IMG/VR virus record: IMGVR_UViG_3300022822_000030
Location: 1-48,003 of that record
DNA length: 48,003 nucleotides
Strand: one strand, 5' to 3'
DNA from: a virus
Shown here: in pieces, positions 22,591 through 35,400 of the stretch
Layout of the letters: the number at the start of each line of letters is the position of its first letter
Numbering within the stretch: the stretch's first letter is position 1
The notes under the pieces: generated by a model
Told to the model about the DNA's origin: nothing
What the model saw: the letters and a program-made list of their open reading frames with translations, nothing else
The model's database searches: none
Position numbers and translations under genes: made by a program

Positions 22591-23028
22591 ATGGCCAATA
22601 AATTATATAATCAAAAAACTGTTGCAGTTAATAAAGCATCGGTCGGCGATGCAGGAGGCAGCTTTGCCTACAAAGGATTTAGTTCAAGCGAAACTAAAAA
22701 GAACTTTAAGCTCTATGATATAGACTTAGTCAAACAGGATTTACTCAATCATTTTTATATCCGTAAGGGTGAAAAATTAGAAAATCCAGAGTTTGGTACA
22801 ATTATCTGGGACATGCTGTTCGAACAATTTACTGAAGATGTAAAAAATATGATTGCCAAAGATGTTGAGGACATTATCAATTATGATCCTCGTATTGCGG
22901 TAAATCAAGTACAAATAGATAGTACTGACCAGGGTATTAGAATACAAGCAGATATTACATATATACCCTTTAACATTAACGAGCGCATGAGTTTTAATTT
23001 CGACAAGGACAATTCCGTCATTAACTGA
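22591..23028 (+). CDS. 25: baseplate wedge protein gp25
   Basis: The 145-residue product matches the GPW/gp25 family (PF04965). It has the family's ENPEFGTIIWDMLFEQ block (about 64-79), then VEDIINYDPRIAVNQVQI, with a short beta end. It starts the sheath and links wedges to the hub in contractile tails; T4 gp25 is 132 residues. It lies directly between gp5 and gp6. Confidence 0.95.
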   Translation: MANKLYNQKTVAVNKASVGDAGGSFAYKGFSSSETKKNFKLYDIDLVKQDLLNHFYIRKGEKLENPEFGTIIWDMLFEQFTEDVKNMIAKDVEDIINYDPRIAVNQVQIDSTDQGIRIQADITYIPFNINERMSFNFDKDNSVIN

Positions 23029-23044
23029 GCACATTATTTTGTTT

Positions 23045-23052
23045 GGTAAATA
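23045..23052 (+). promoter_or_regulatory. candidate late promoter before gp6 (GGTAAATA)
   Basis: GGTAAATA lies in the 42-bp gap between gp25 and gp6. It would give a leader of about 13 nt holding AGGA with 7-nt spacing to the ATG. It has two mismatches to TATAAATA. Confidence 0.35.
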
Positions 23053-23070
23053 TGATTATAGGACTGAAAG

Positions 23071-26000
23071 ATGACAACGACAACAAGACAAAATAACTTA
23101 ATTTTAAACCAAGATTGGACTAGAATCTATCAGACGTTTAGTAATGCTGACTTTAAAAGTTACGACTTTGAAAATTTACGTCGTGTCATTATTACCTATC
23201 TCCGTGAAAACTATCCGGAAGATTTTAACGATTATATTGAGTCATCTGAGTACATGGCTCTTATTGATGCTGTTGCATTTTTAGGTCAAAGTCTTGCTTT
23301 CCGTATTGATCTAGCATCAAGAGAAAACTTTATTGAGCTTGCAGAGCGTAAGGAAAGTGTCCTACGTCTTGCTCGTATGTTAAGCTACAACGCCAAAAGA
23401 AACATCTCTTCTAGCGGTCTTTTAAAATTCTCTACAGTTACAACTACCGAAGACATTCTTGATAGTAACGGTAAAAACTTAGCACAGCAAATTATCTCTT
23501 GGAACGACCCAACTAACACTAACTGGTTAGAACAATTCATAACTGTGTTAAACTCTGCAATGGCAGATAATACAGAGTTTGGTCGTAGTCAAGGTAGTGC
23601 AACTATACAAGGCATTCCTACAGAACAATATAGATTGCGTAGCACCAGCACAGATGTTGCAGTTTACACATTTAACAAAACTGTAGCCGGCCGCGGCATG
23701 GCTTTTGAAATTGTAAGCACGTCATTTAATGGTAGCACCAGCATATACGAAGAACCGCCGGTTCCTGGTAATCAAGTAGGATTTGTCTACCGTAATGACG
23801 GCAAAGGGCCTGGTAGTTCTAACACTGGTTTTTACTTGATGTTTAAACAGGGCAGTTTAGAGCTTGCAGACTTTAATATTGAAGTTCCTACAACTAATGA
23901 AACAGTCTCAGTTGACAGTGTTAACATTAATAACAATGATGTATGGTTATACAGCCTAAGCTCAACAGGCACACAACTAAATGAATGGACTCCGGTATCT
24001 ACGTTACTAGGTAACAATATTGCCTACAATAGTCTAAGTCAAGATATTAGAAATATCTACTCAGTTGTTACTAAAGAAAACGACCGTATTGATTTAAAAT
24101 TTGCTGATGGAGTATACGGTAATATTCCACAAGGTGCATTTAGAGTTTACTATAGAGTTAGTAACGGATTATCATATACTATTGCACCGGCAGAAATGCG
24201 CGGTATTAACATTGCAGTTCCTTATACTAACAAACAAGGAGTACAGCATACATTAACTATTGGGCTAGCATTGCAGTCAAGTGTATCTTCAAGTGCAGCT
24301 TCTGAAGATATTGACACTATTAGAACAAATGCACCTGCGGTATATTATACACAAAATAGAATGATTACTGGTGAAGATTACAATCTTGCACCGTTATCAA
24401 GTAGCCAAGATATTTTAAAAATTAAAGCAGTTAATAGAACAAGTAGCGGAATTTCTCGCAACTTTGAAATTATTGATGCCAGCGGAAAATACAGTTCAGT
24501 TAATGTATTTGCAAATGACGGATTCTTATATAAAGAAGAAATTGAAAGAGCATTGACTTTTAACTGGTCAAACCGAATAGATATTATTAATTTTATTAAG
24601 CGTAGTGTTGAGCCTGTATTTACAGACACCGATGTTTATAACTTCTACATAACTAATTTTGATAAAATAACATTCACTGAAACTAACACTGTATGGGAAC
24701 AAACAACAACTCAAGTAAATCTTACTACCGGGTATTTTAAAAACTCAGTAGACCAATCGTTATTCCAAGTTGGCACTTATTCTACTAATAATTTAAAATA
24801 TGTTAAATTTGGTGCGTTGGTTAAATTTGTTCCTCCTACAGGTAAAGCATTTAAGAATGGACAAATTGTAGACATTAACCTTGCAGATTCGTTGCAAACT
24901 GATCGACTGTGGACCAAAGTAATTAAAGTTGTCGGCGACGGTACAAATTCTGGCAGAGGTATATTAACATCGGGACTAGGTCCTGTGTCGTTTAGTGATA
25001 CTATTCCGTCTGGAGCAATAGCTCAGCGTATTATTCCAAAATTTGTAAATGATCTGCCTGCTGCATTAGAATCGGAAATTGTTAATCAAGTATCTCAAAA
25101 TTTAAATTTTGGACTGCGATTTGAAGTTGAAGCATCAACATGGAATATTATCACTTCATCTAACCTAGATTCAGTTAGTGACTTTAGTTTAGGACGTTCA
25201 GGTGACACTACTAGCAACAATTTAGATGCATCATGGATAATTGCATTTATTAGAGAAGCAGATCAATATAGAGTACGGATACGAGGCCTAGACTATATTG
25301 CTGGTAGTGTTGAACAAAATAGATTTTACTATGATGTTAACCAAAAACAATACAATAATCAAGTTGGCGCAGTTGTAAAAGATACTGTAACAATTTTAGG
25401 AATCAACACAGTTAGCGATGGATCAGGTAGTGCTATCAAGCAGGATTTCGCATTTGAAGTTACCGATACTATTAAATTTGACGATGGATATGAAAGTGCA
25501 AAAGAAATCAAAGTTGCATTTTCAGATATTGACAGCGACGGCGTTATTGATAATCCTGAGCAATTTGAACAGATTATAGGTGAAGATGCAGATTTAAATT
25601 ATCTATTCTTCCAAGAAGTAACAGATTCTGCAGGAAACACAACATACGAATTGGTTGATAATTCTTCTAATAATATCACAGTGGTACAGAAAGAATCACT
25701 AGTTAACGTTAATGATTATGCCAACGGCAATTTAATTTATTTTTATGACTTTGCAGAAAATCGTGTTAAGCGAGTAAACAAAGTTACTAACACATTGATA
25801 TTAGAAAGCTCCTACAAAGGAGTAGTTGGTAGAGATAAATTAAAATTCCAATACGTGCATAACGCTAGTGTTGATCGCCGAATTGATCCTAGCGTAAGTA
25901 ATATTATTGATGTATTTTTAATGACTAGAAGTTATGATACTGCTTATAGGATTTATCTAGCAGGCGGAAGTACAGAACCAGAAGCACCTAGCAGCGATAG

Positions 26001-26451
26001 TTTGCAAATAACGTTTGGTACAAATCTAAATGCGATTAAATCGATCAGCGATGAGATTATATATCATCCGGTAACCTACAAAGTATTATTTGGCAGCACT
26101 GCGGCAGCGAATCTACAAGCACAATTTAAAGTAGTTAAGAATCCTAATAAAGCAATCAACGACAACGACCTCAAAGTAAGAATTATCACAGCTATTAATG
26201 AGTTCTTTGATATAAACAATTGGGACTTCGGAGATAGATTTTACTTAAGTGAAATGAACACATATATACTAAACCAAACAGCACCAGACATTAGCAATTT
26301 AACAATAACACCAAGACAGGCTAGTTTAGCATTTGGTAGTTTATTTGAAATTCAAAGCGGGCCTGACGAAATTTTAATCAGCGGCGCAACAGTAGATGAT
26401 GTAGAAATAGTGTCAGCAATAACAACCGCCGAAGTCGGTTCTAGCGTTTAA
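23071..26451 (+). CDS. 6: baseplate wedge protein gp6, enlarged
   Basis: The 1126-residue protein is much longer than T4 gp6 (660). The N-terminal 110 residues carry the conserved gp6 signature: SYDFENLRRVIITYLRENYPEDFNDYIESS, MALIDAVAFLGQSLAFRIDLASRENFI, and ESVLRLARMLSYNAKRN. Further family-like blocks include VVTKENDRIDLKFADGVYGNIPQG (about residue 340) and YYTQNRMITGEDYN (about 425). A middle insertion (about 550-950) is beta-rich and accounts for the extra length. The C-terminal region (NEFFDINNWDFGDRFYLSEM) is also typical. gp6 forms the ring that ties the baseplate wedges together. It starts 42 bp after gp25. Confidence 0.93.
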   Translation: MTTTTRQNNLILNQDWTRIYQTFSNADFKSYDFENLRRVIITYLRENYPEDFNDYIESSEYMALIDAVAFLGQSLAFRIDLASRENFIELAERKESVLRLARMLSYNAKRNISSSGLLKFSTVTTTEDILDSNGKNLAQQIISWNDPTNTNWLEQFITVLNSAMADNTEFGRSQGSATIQGIPTEQYRLRSTSTDVAVYTFNKTVAGRGMAFEIVSTSFNGSTSIYEEPPVPGNQVGFVYRNDGKGPGSSNTGFYLMFKQGSLELADFNIEVPTTNETVSVDSVNINNNDVWLYSLSSTGTQLNEWTPVSTLLGNNIAYNSLSQDIRNIYSVVTKENDRIDLKFADGVYGNIPQGAFRVYYRVSNGLSYTIAPAEMRGINIAVPYTNKQGVQHTLTIGLALQSSVSSSAASEDIDTIRTNAPAVYYTQNRMITGEDYNLAPLSSSQDILKIKAVNRTSSGISRNFEIIDASGKYSSVNVFANDGFLYKEEIERALTFNWSNRIDIINFIKRSVEPVFTDTDVYNFYITNFDKITFTETNTVWEQTTTQVNLTTGYFKNSVDQSLFQVGTYSTNNLKYVKFGALVKFVPPTGKAFKNGQIVDINLADSLQTDRLWTKVIKVVGDGTNSGRGILTSGLGPVSFSDTIPSGAIAQRIIPKFVNDLPAALESEIVNQVSQNLNFGLRFEVEASTWNIITSSNLDSVSDFSLGRSGDTTSNNLDASWIIAFIREADQYRVRIRGLDYIAGSVEQNRFYYDVNQKQYNNQVGAVVKDTVTILGINTVSDGSGSAIKQDFAFEVTDTIKFDDGYESAKEIKVAFSDIDSDGVIDNPEQFEQIIGEDADLNYLFFQEVTDSAGNTTYELVDNSSNNITVVQKESLVNVNDYANGNLIYFYDFAENRVKRVNKVTNTLILESSYKGVVGRDKLKFQYVHNASVDRRIDPSVSNIIDVFLMTRSYDTAYRIYLAGGSTEPEAPSSDSLQITFGTNLNAIKSISDEIIYHPVTYKVLFGSTAAANLQAQFKVVKNPNKAINDNDLKVRIITAINEFFDINNWDFGDRFYLSEMNTYILNQTAPDISNLTITPRQASLAFGSLFEIQSGPDEILISGATVDDVEIVSAITTAEVGSSV

Positions 26452-26473
26452 CAGAGTATTAAGAAGATAAAAT

Positions 26474-29400
26474 ATGGCAGATAAAAAATTCCCTCAAAGC
26501 GGTTTACCAATCAGAAAAACTGTTGAATTGTTACCAACAGTTTTTAGATCAGACGCGAATGACAAATTCATGTCGGCAGTGGTTGATCCGTTAGTTCAAC
26601 CAGGCACCTTACAAAAGTTAGTAGGATATGTTGGAAGACGCTATGGAAATACATACAACGGATCTGATATCTATATTGATACTGATAATACACTACGTAG
26701 CAGATATCAGTTAGAACCTGGAGTAGTTTCTAGAACCAATAACACTGTAGACAGTTTCTACGATTATCTCGATTTTAAAAATCAATTACAGTTCTTTGGA
26801 AATACAGAGGAACGTGACGACTTAATCACAGGCCAAGAACACTACAGTTGGAATCCTCCTATTGACTGGGACAAGTTTATTAACTATCGCGAATACTACT
26901 GGGAACCTAGTGGACCACCAGCGATACCAGTATTCGGTCAATCAGCAAAAATTATTAGCACATACAAAGTTGCTCTCGGATTAAACTCTTTTATCTTTAC
27001 TCCTGATTCATTTACTAATAATCCAACAATTACACTATACCGTGGCCAATCATATAAATTTCAAATTAAAGCACCTAAAGAAGGGTTTGCAATTAGAACA
27101 AACTATGACACTGGCTCATTAATATTCAATCCAGCCCGCCCATATTCTGCAAACGAACAAGCGGTATATGATGGCAAACTATGGAAAGCTAAAGTAGCAA
27201 TTGCGTCTGGAGCCAGCAGTAGTATTACGCTTGGAAGTCAGGATTGGGAATTTATAGCACTTGTAGCGTCAGGCACTGCCCTTGACTATAGCATTGGTGT
27301 TACTAATAATGGAATTGAAAACGGAACCTTAACTTTTAAAGTACCGTACGACGCACCTGATGTATTATTCTATCAAAGTTTAATTGATCCTAACAAGTTT
27401 GGTAGGTTTCTAATTACTGATATTGAGGCAAACACAAAGATAAACATTGATAAAGACATCATTGGCAAAATAACCTACACTAGCAGCAACGGAATAACAT
27501 TCTCAAACGGCATGGTTTTAGAATTTAGAGGACAAGTTACTCCTTTAAAATATAGTCTAGACAGTTGGCTAGTAGAAGGAGTAGGCACAGCAATTACATT
27601 AACACGGTTTGCAGATCTTATTGTTCCTGTGTTGACAACAGATACTCCGGAAGTTGTATTTGATAATGAAGGATTTGATACTCAGCCGTTTGACGATGCA
27701 ACAACATATCCTGCACAGAAAGATTATATCACTATCAAACGTGATAGCAAAGATACTAATCCTTGGAGTCGTTATAACCGTTGGTTCCACCGAAATGTAT
27801 TAGAATATTCTTACACTTTACGAGGCGAAGATTTTTCAGCAACTGAATCTCAAAGAGCAAAACGTCCTATCATTGAGTTTAAGTCAAACATTCAATTGTT
27901 TAATCATGGTAGTATTTCTAAAGAAGTTGTAGACTATATTGATGATTATACAACAGATGTATTTTCTAAAATAGAAGGTAGTGTTGGCTACAACATTGAT
28001 GGAGAAAATTTATTTGAAGGCGCTCGAATTTTAGTAACTGCTGATACTGATATTCTTGCAAACAATAAAATTTACGAAGTTAACTTTATTACACATAATA
28101 ACAAAAAACGAATACATTTAGCAGAAACTACAGATTCTGATTCTGTAGCAGGCGCCGGAGTATTAGTACGTCGAGGTAAGAATAACGGCGGATTGATGTA
28201 TTATTTCAATGGATCAAGTTGGTTAGCTAGCCAAGCAAAAACAGCAGTCAACCAGCCTCCGCTATTTGATGTGTTTGACAGTAATGGAATAAGTTTTTCC
28301 AATACTGATACGTACCCTATAAATTCTTTTAACGGAAACAAACTATTTGCATACAAGATTGGAAACAGTATTGCGGACAAAGAATTAGGATTTAGTCTAA
28401 GTTACTTGAATATTGACAATGTGGGCGACATCCAGTTTGACTGGAATTGGGAAATTGATAATTTCACATACACTCTTGATCAATTAGAGTTGACTAAAAA
28501 TATATCTAGCGGATATTTCAAAATTAATCCAGACGATGTTTATTTAAACGGATGGACTAAAACTGATAATACATATATCCAGCCTATCATTGATAGTCAG
28601 GTCATTACCGAAGTAACTAACACTATAAAGTTAACAACTATTAACTGGGATAATGTTACTGATAATACTAATTTAATAATTAATTTCTATGTTAACCAAC
28701 AGCAAAAACAAGTAACGCCTATTACTAGAGAGCGCGGAGTATTCACTTTTGCAAATAATTTTGCAGTTGACGACGTTGTATATGTTAAAATAATTACAGA
28801 TTTGTCTCCAGATACCGGGTATTATGAAATGCCGGTTAGTCTTGAAAAGAATCCGTTAAATCAAGCATTAACAACTTTTACATTAGGCCAGGCAATTGAT
28901 CACGTAGCTGGATCAGTTGAGTTTGATACTAGATATTCTGGAAATATTCCAGGCATTTCTAATATTCGAGATCTAGATGACTACCAACCGTTTGCAAAAA
29001 GATTTTTAAAGCATTCTGGAATTGCACCGTTAGCAGTTAGTTTATTATGTGATAAAACTTCTAACATAATTAAATCAATTCAACATGCTAGAAAATCTTA
29101 TACAGATTTTAAAAATAATTTTATTGCTAGGTCTACTACTATAGATTATAACGATAACTTAATTAATTTTGTTGATGATATCATTACCGACTTAACCAAG
29201 ACAAAAAATGCAGATAGTGCATTTTCAAATTCTGACATGATTGGCAGCGGCGCATTTATTGCTATCAACTATACAGTAGAAGATACTGGAATTACAACAT
29301 TTGCATTATCAGAGAAATTTACACTAACTGAACTAAGCAACAGAGCAGTTTATGTTTACATAAACAATCAACAGTTATTGAACGCTACAGAATATGAATT

Positions 29401-32400
29401 TAATGCTACTTTTGGTTTTATAACTATTTTAGCTGACTTGGCAGAAAACGACGAAGTTGAAATTAGAGAATATATTTCGACAGCAGCAAACTATATTCCG
29501 TCAACACCAACATCAATGGGACTGTATAAAAAATACACACCAATGAAATTTGTCGATGATACTTACCAAGAACCTAGAGAAGTAATTCAAGGCCACGACG
29601 GTAGTATTACTGCCTCTTACGGCGATTTCCGTGATGATCTATTATTAGAACTAGAATACAGAATTTACAACAACATTAAGCAAGAATATAATACAGCTAT
29701 TTTTGATAATGATTTAGTAGTAGGCGGATACTACAGTAACGTATTGTATACTAAATCTCAATTAGACGGCATTGTTGTGCAAGAGTTTTTAAAGTGGGTT
29801 CAAAACACAAATATTAACTATACAATTAACGAGTATTTTGATAGTGAAAATTCTTTCACTTACACATACAGTAACATGACCGACCCATCTGGTACACAAA
29901 ATTTGCCAGGGTACTGGAGAGGAGTATACCAGTGGTTCTTTGACACTGATCGCCCACATCGTTGCCCTTGGGAAATGTTAGGATTTTCAGAGCAGCCAGT
30001 ATGGTGGGAAGCAGAGTACGGTTCTGCTCCTTATACTAGCGGCAACTTAATTCTTTGGGAAGACCTTGAAGCTGGCATAATCCGCAAAGGCACTACTGCT
30101 GGAACGTATGATAGATACAAGCGTCCTGGATTAACAACATATATTCCGGTTGATAGTGACGGTAACTTACTAAGTCCGTTAGACGCCGGGGTATCTAAAA
30201 ACTTTACATTGATAAACAACAGAGGAAGCTTCGTATTAGGGGATGTTAGCCCAGCAGAGTATGCTTGGAGATCTAGCAGCGAATGGCCGTTTGCTGTAAC
30301 ATTAGCAATGTGTTTAATGAAACCGTTTGAATTTATTACAGACAGCTTTGATAGGTCCAATACAACTACAAATATATTAGGGCAAACAATTAATTCTAAG
30401 ACAGGAGTGTTTTCAACTCTTAAAGATATTGTAATATCGACAGCTAGTAACGAACTAACATCTGGGCTAGTGAAATATGTCTCAAGTTATATTAGATCTA
30501 TTGGTGCAGATATTTCAGAAGTTAATACAAAGCTACGAAATCTTGATGTTAATTTATCTACTAGATTGTCAGGCTTTGTTGACAAAGCTCAACAAAAGTA
30601 TATTTTAGACAGCAAGAATCCAAGTGCAACTTCTAGTAACATTTACATTCCTGCAGAAAACTACGACATTATTTTTAATGTTAGTTCTCCGATCGCAAGT
30701 GTTTCCTATAGCGGAGTGATATTAGAAAAATCTGAAGGCGGATGGGTTATAAGTGGCTACGATAATATTCACCCGTATTTTAACTACTATCCAGCTGTAG
30801 CTAATCAAGCCGATCCTACAATCTCAGTAGGCGGAGTTAGTGAAACATTTACTGACTGGACAACAAATAAAACCTACAACAATGGACAGATAGTACGTCG
30901 GAATAATACATTTTATAGAGCATTAAGAACTCATAGTAGCAGTACGGTCTTTGATACAGCCCAGTGGAAAAAATTACCACAGTTGCCACTAGTTGGCGCA
31001 GTGGAAGCACAACGTCGTAGAACTTTTAATACTTTGAATCTTTCTAGACTCAGCTATGGTGCTAGATTAGATACTGTGCAAGAAGTAGTTAACTTTCTGC
31101 TAGGGTATGAAGCATATCTAAAATCTGTTGGGTTTACCTTTAATAGATACGATCCAGCAAATCAAGTTTCTCAAGACTGGACAACAAGCTGCAAAGAATA
31201 CATGTTCTGGACCAGACAGAATTGGGCAGTAGGGTCTCTAATTACATTAAGCCCAGGCGCAGAAAAATTAGATATTACAATTCCAGTAGGAGTTGCTGAT
31301 AATATTCTAGATGGATTCTACAGTTACCAGTTATTAAAAGCCGACGGAAAACCGTTAGCTCCTAATTTTATTAACGTTAACAGAAGTTTTCAAAATATCA
31401 CAGTAGCGACTACTAATACTACAGAAGGTATCCATTACCTAACAGTATACTATGTGCTTAAAGAACACGTTGCTATTTTCTCTGATCGTACAGTATTCAA
31501 TGATATTATCTATGACAAGTCAACTGGGTATCGCCAGGATAGGCTAAAGACACAAGGATTCCGCACAGTTGATTGGGACGGGGATTACACTAGCCCTGGC
31601 TTTTTGTTTGATAACGTTAACATTACTGCCTGGGCTCCTTTTAATGATTATAAGTTAGGAGACATTGTTTCTTATAGAAGTTACAATTGGACTAGCCTTG
31701 TAAACCAATTAGGGTCAGAAACATTTAACAATACTAGCTGGACAAAACTAGATTCAACCCCGGAAAAACAACTAGTTGCAAACTTTGATTATAAGATCAA
31801 TCAATTTGAAGATTACTATAATGTAGATGCTGAAGGTACAGGTGAAAGCCAACGTGCTCTAGCACGTCACGCAGTTGGTTACCAGACTAGAGAATATTTA
31901 CAAACTCTAGCTGAAGATCCAGTAACACAGTTCCAATTATATCAGGGATTTGTTAGAGAAAAGGGCACAGCAAATGCAATTTCTAAAGTGTTTAATAAAC
32001 TAAGTCGTTCAACAGGAGACAGTATTGTACTCAATGAGGAATGGGCATTTAGAGTTGGCCGCGTCGGCGGAACAGATCAATTAAGAGAAATTGAGTTTGA
32101 ATTTTCAAAGAATAAATTTAAAATTGATCCCCAACCGTTTTTATTAACAGCTAATATTGATACAGCTATCACTGATCAATATTATAGAATCGCACAATCA
32201 AATTTTACAGTATCTCCTATAGACTTTACTTTTAATGTAACTCCTGTAGCATACAGCAATGGATTAGAAAAAACGGCTGGATATGTAAAAAATGATCAAA
32301 TAGATTTTATATTGAAATCTAGAGACGACATTTTAGATCTTGATATTAATAGTGTTGTAGAAAATGATCATATCTGGATCACATTTGATTCATACACCTG

Positions 32401-35400
32401 GACAGTTTTACGATATAACCAAGCACCACAACTTAATATTATTGACGTATCTCTAGCAGATGGGCAAGTAACAATTACACTGTCACGCCGTCATAGTCTT
32501 ATAGTTGACGACATTGTTGGGGTTAAGGAAATTCCTAATCTTACAGGATTTTTTAAGATTGTTGAAGTTGGAGATTATACATTAGTAGTTGAAGCAACCT
32601 CAACTACTGCACCTGAATTTGATGCTAGCACACTTACAACATTGTACACGTTGACTACTGCTCGTACTGCATCCTACGACACATTGGATCCAGAAGCAGC
32701 CGCATTATTAGTTAATGGCGCTAAACTGTGGGTTGACAACAACGGCAGTGACCTTTGGGAAGTTATTAGAAAAAATAAACAATTTGTAAACAAAGAATTA
32801 ACTGAGTATGGCATTACCACTCCTATTAATGCAGGAACTAAAGTTATCTATGATGACAATTTAAAACAGACTATATCTAGTATTCCAGGATCCGGATATG
32901 TAATGAGTTATATTGAATCACATAATGGTCTAACACTAAAACAAATTATTGCTCCTCTAAGCGGGTTCGAGTCAAATGTTGTTGGATCGTTTGGTAGCAA
33001 GATGGCGATAAGTCCAGACAGTCGTTGGTTAATCGTGTCATCACCATTGGCCAGCGGAATCAAGAGTAATTACCAGGGTGGTTTTTCATCAGCATCATAC
33101 ATAGAGGATGATATTGTTCTATATGCTGGTAGTTTATGGAAAGCAAACAAGGATATAAACACTAGCGATTACAGCACGATTGATCTTGATTCAGAAAATT
33201 GGGAACAAGCTAACTCTATTCCTGCACTATCGTCCGGAAGAGCTCCTGGATTTACTCAGCAAGGTATGATTTCTATTTACGAATGGAGTAACCAACAATG
33301 GAATATACATTCTTCATTTGTTAGCCCGCGTCCACAAGAATATGAATTCTTTGGCTCAGAAGTTGCAATTGGAGTAAGCGGCACAGAATATTACATGGCA
33401 GTCTCTGCAATCGGTTCACTAGAAAATCGAGGAAGAGTTTACCTATTTGAATACGACGGCGTAGAGTGGACACACAAAGAAAATTCTAGCTATGCTGGAA
33501 TCTATGATCCAACAGGAGCAACTAGTTACCCAGCAGGAACAATTGTTTGGTTTAACGAATCTTTGTGGCAGTCTCTAGAAGACCAACTAGGTGACGGCAG
33601 CTCTATTACTGTAGACTCACAACAGTGGACACAACTAGATCCAGTATCTACACATACCTCACTACCATCAAATATCTCCATTGACGATGATGGATCAACA
33701 TTAGCGCTTATAAATCTTACAGAAGAAGCTACTATTGGTATATTAGGCAACACGCAATTAGCAGAATTAATTAAAGTAGGAGACGAGTTCGGTACTTCGA
33801 TGACTATGAGCCGAGACGGTGGCATTCTTGTTATCGGTGCACCAAACAGCGACGGCCAATATTTTGCAAACTACAGAGGACAATGGAGAGCAGATGTAGA
33901 GTATGCTGAAAATGATGTAGTGAAGTCTGAAACACAATATTATAAATTAACAGATGCAACAAGCATTAACGACGACCCGTCAGGCAGTGGACTGCCTTGG
34001 ATTAATGTGGGCGATAGTACCACAGTATCATCTGGCAAAGTTTACATTTACCAACGGTCTACATTGGGAACATATGATCTCAAGCAGACAATCAATGCTG
34101 GATCGATGGTAGGGTTAAATGATATTACTACCGGCAATACAGAAATTAATGCAGGCGACCAATTTGGATTTGCTATTGATGTTGATTATTCAGGAACTAC
34201 ACTAGTAATAACAAGTCCTAGGGCAGACTTAAATCTTATAAATCAAGGCTCTGCTTATGTGTTCGAAACTGCAGGACTTGCAGCCCTCGAATTTAGATTG
34301 AAGCAAAAACTAGAAAGTTTTGAACAGTATGCTGATGAATGGTTCGGCCAAAGTATCTCTATTAGCTCTGGTACAGAAAGAATTGCCATCGGCGCAAAGA
34401 ATACTCCGTTTGTTAATGTCACAATGTTTGATACTCTAGATGGTACATCGTTTGATCAGTCGCTAACACGATTTATCGATGCAAAGGGATATGCAGGCGC
34501 AGTATATGTATTTGAAAGAAAAGCAGATAGCTATTTCCTAACTGAAAAATTAGAAGCAGAGTTATCGCCGTTTGAATCTTTTGGTAATAGCATAGATTGT
34601 ACTAGATCTGCAATAGCTGTAGGATCTCCCAGATTTGTTGCGCCGGTATTGTCTGGATCAGCATTTACATACCCTGGACAAAAGATAGGCACAGTTAGAT
34701 TGTTTAGAAAAGATGAAACTATCGAATCATGGGAAGTGTTATCAACTAAGCAAAAAATTGTTGACCTTGCAAAAATTCGAAGCATTGGGTTATATGACAA
34801 TGTCAAAAACACAAAAATTCAAGACATAGACTATGTTGACCATGCTAATTTAAAAATATTAAATTCTGCAGAACAGGAACTTGCATTCAAAACTCCGTTT
34901 GATCCGGCAGTGTACACACTAGGAACTGATGATCAAGTTGTTGAACCAACACAGTCATGGACTACTAAACATGTAGGTGAACTTTGGTGGGATTTGTCAC
35001 AAGCTAAGTGGATAGACTATCAGCAAGGCGATATTGCTTATCGAGTAGGCAACTGGAATACTCTTGCAGCAGGCGCAAGTATTGACATTTACGAATGGGT
35101 AGAAAGTTTACTGCTACCGTCAGAATGGAGCGGAGTTGCAGATACTAACGAAGGTATAGCCGAAGGTATTTCCGGACAGCCATTATATCCTAATGATAAT
35201 GTGTATTCAGTTAAAGAACTGTTTAATTCTAATACTGGGCTAGCAACCTCAACCTTATACTATTATTGGGTCAAGAGCAAAGTAACAGTACCTGAAAATA
35301 TGCCAAGCAGAAGAATATCAGCTGCATCAGTTGCATCATATATCAGTAGCCCAGCAGGAACCGGAACAGCATTTGTTGCACTACTAGATACAGACAAAAT

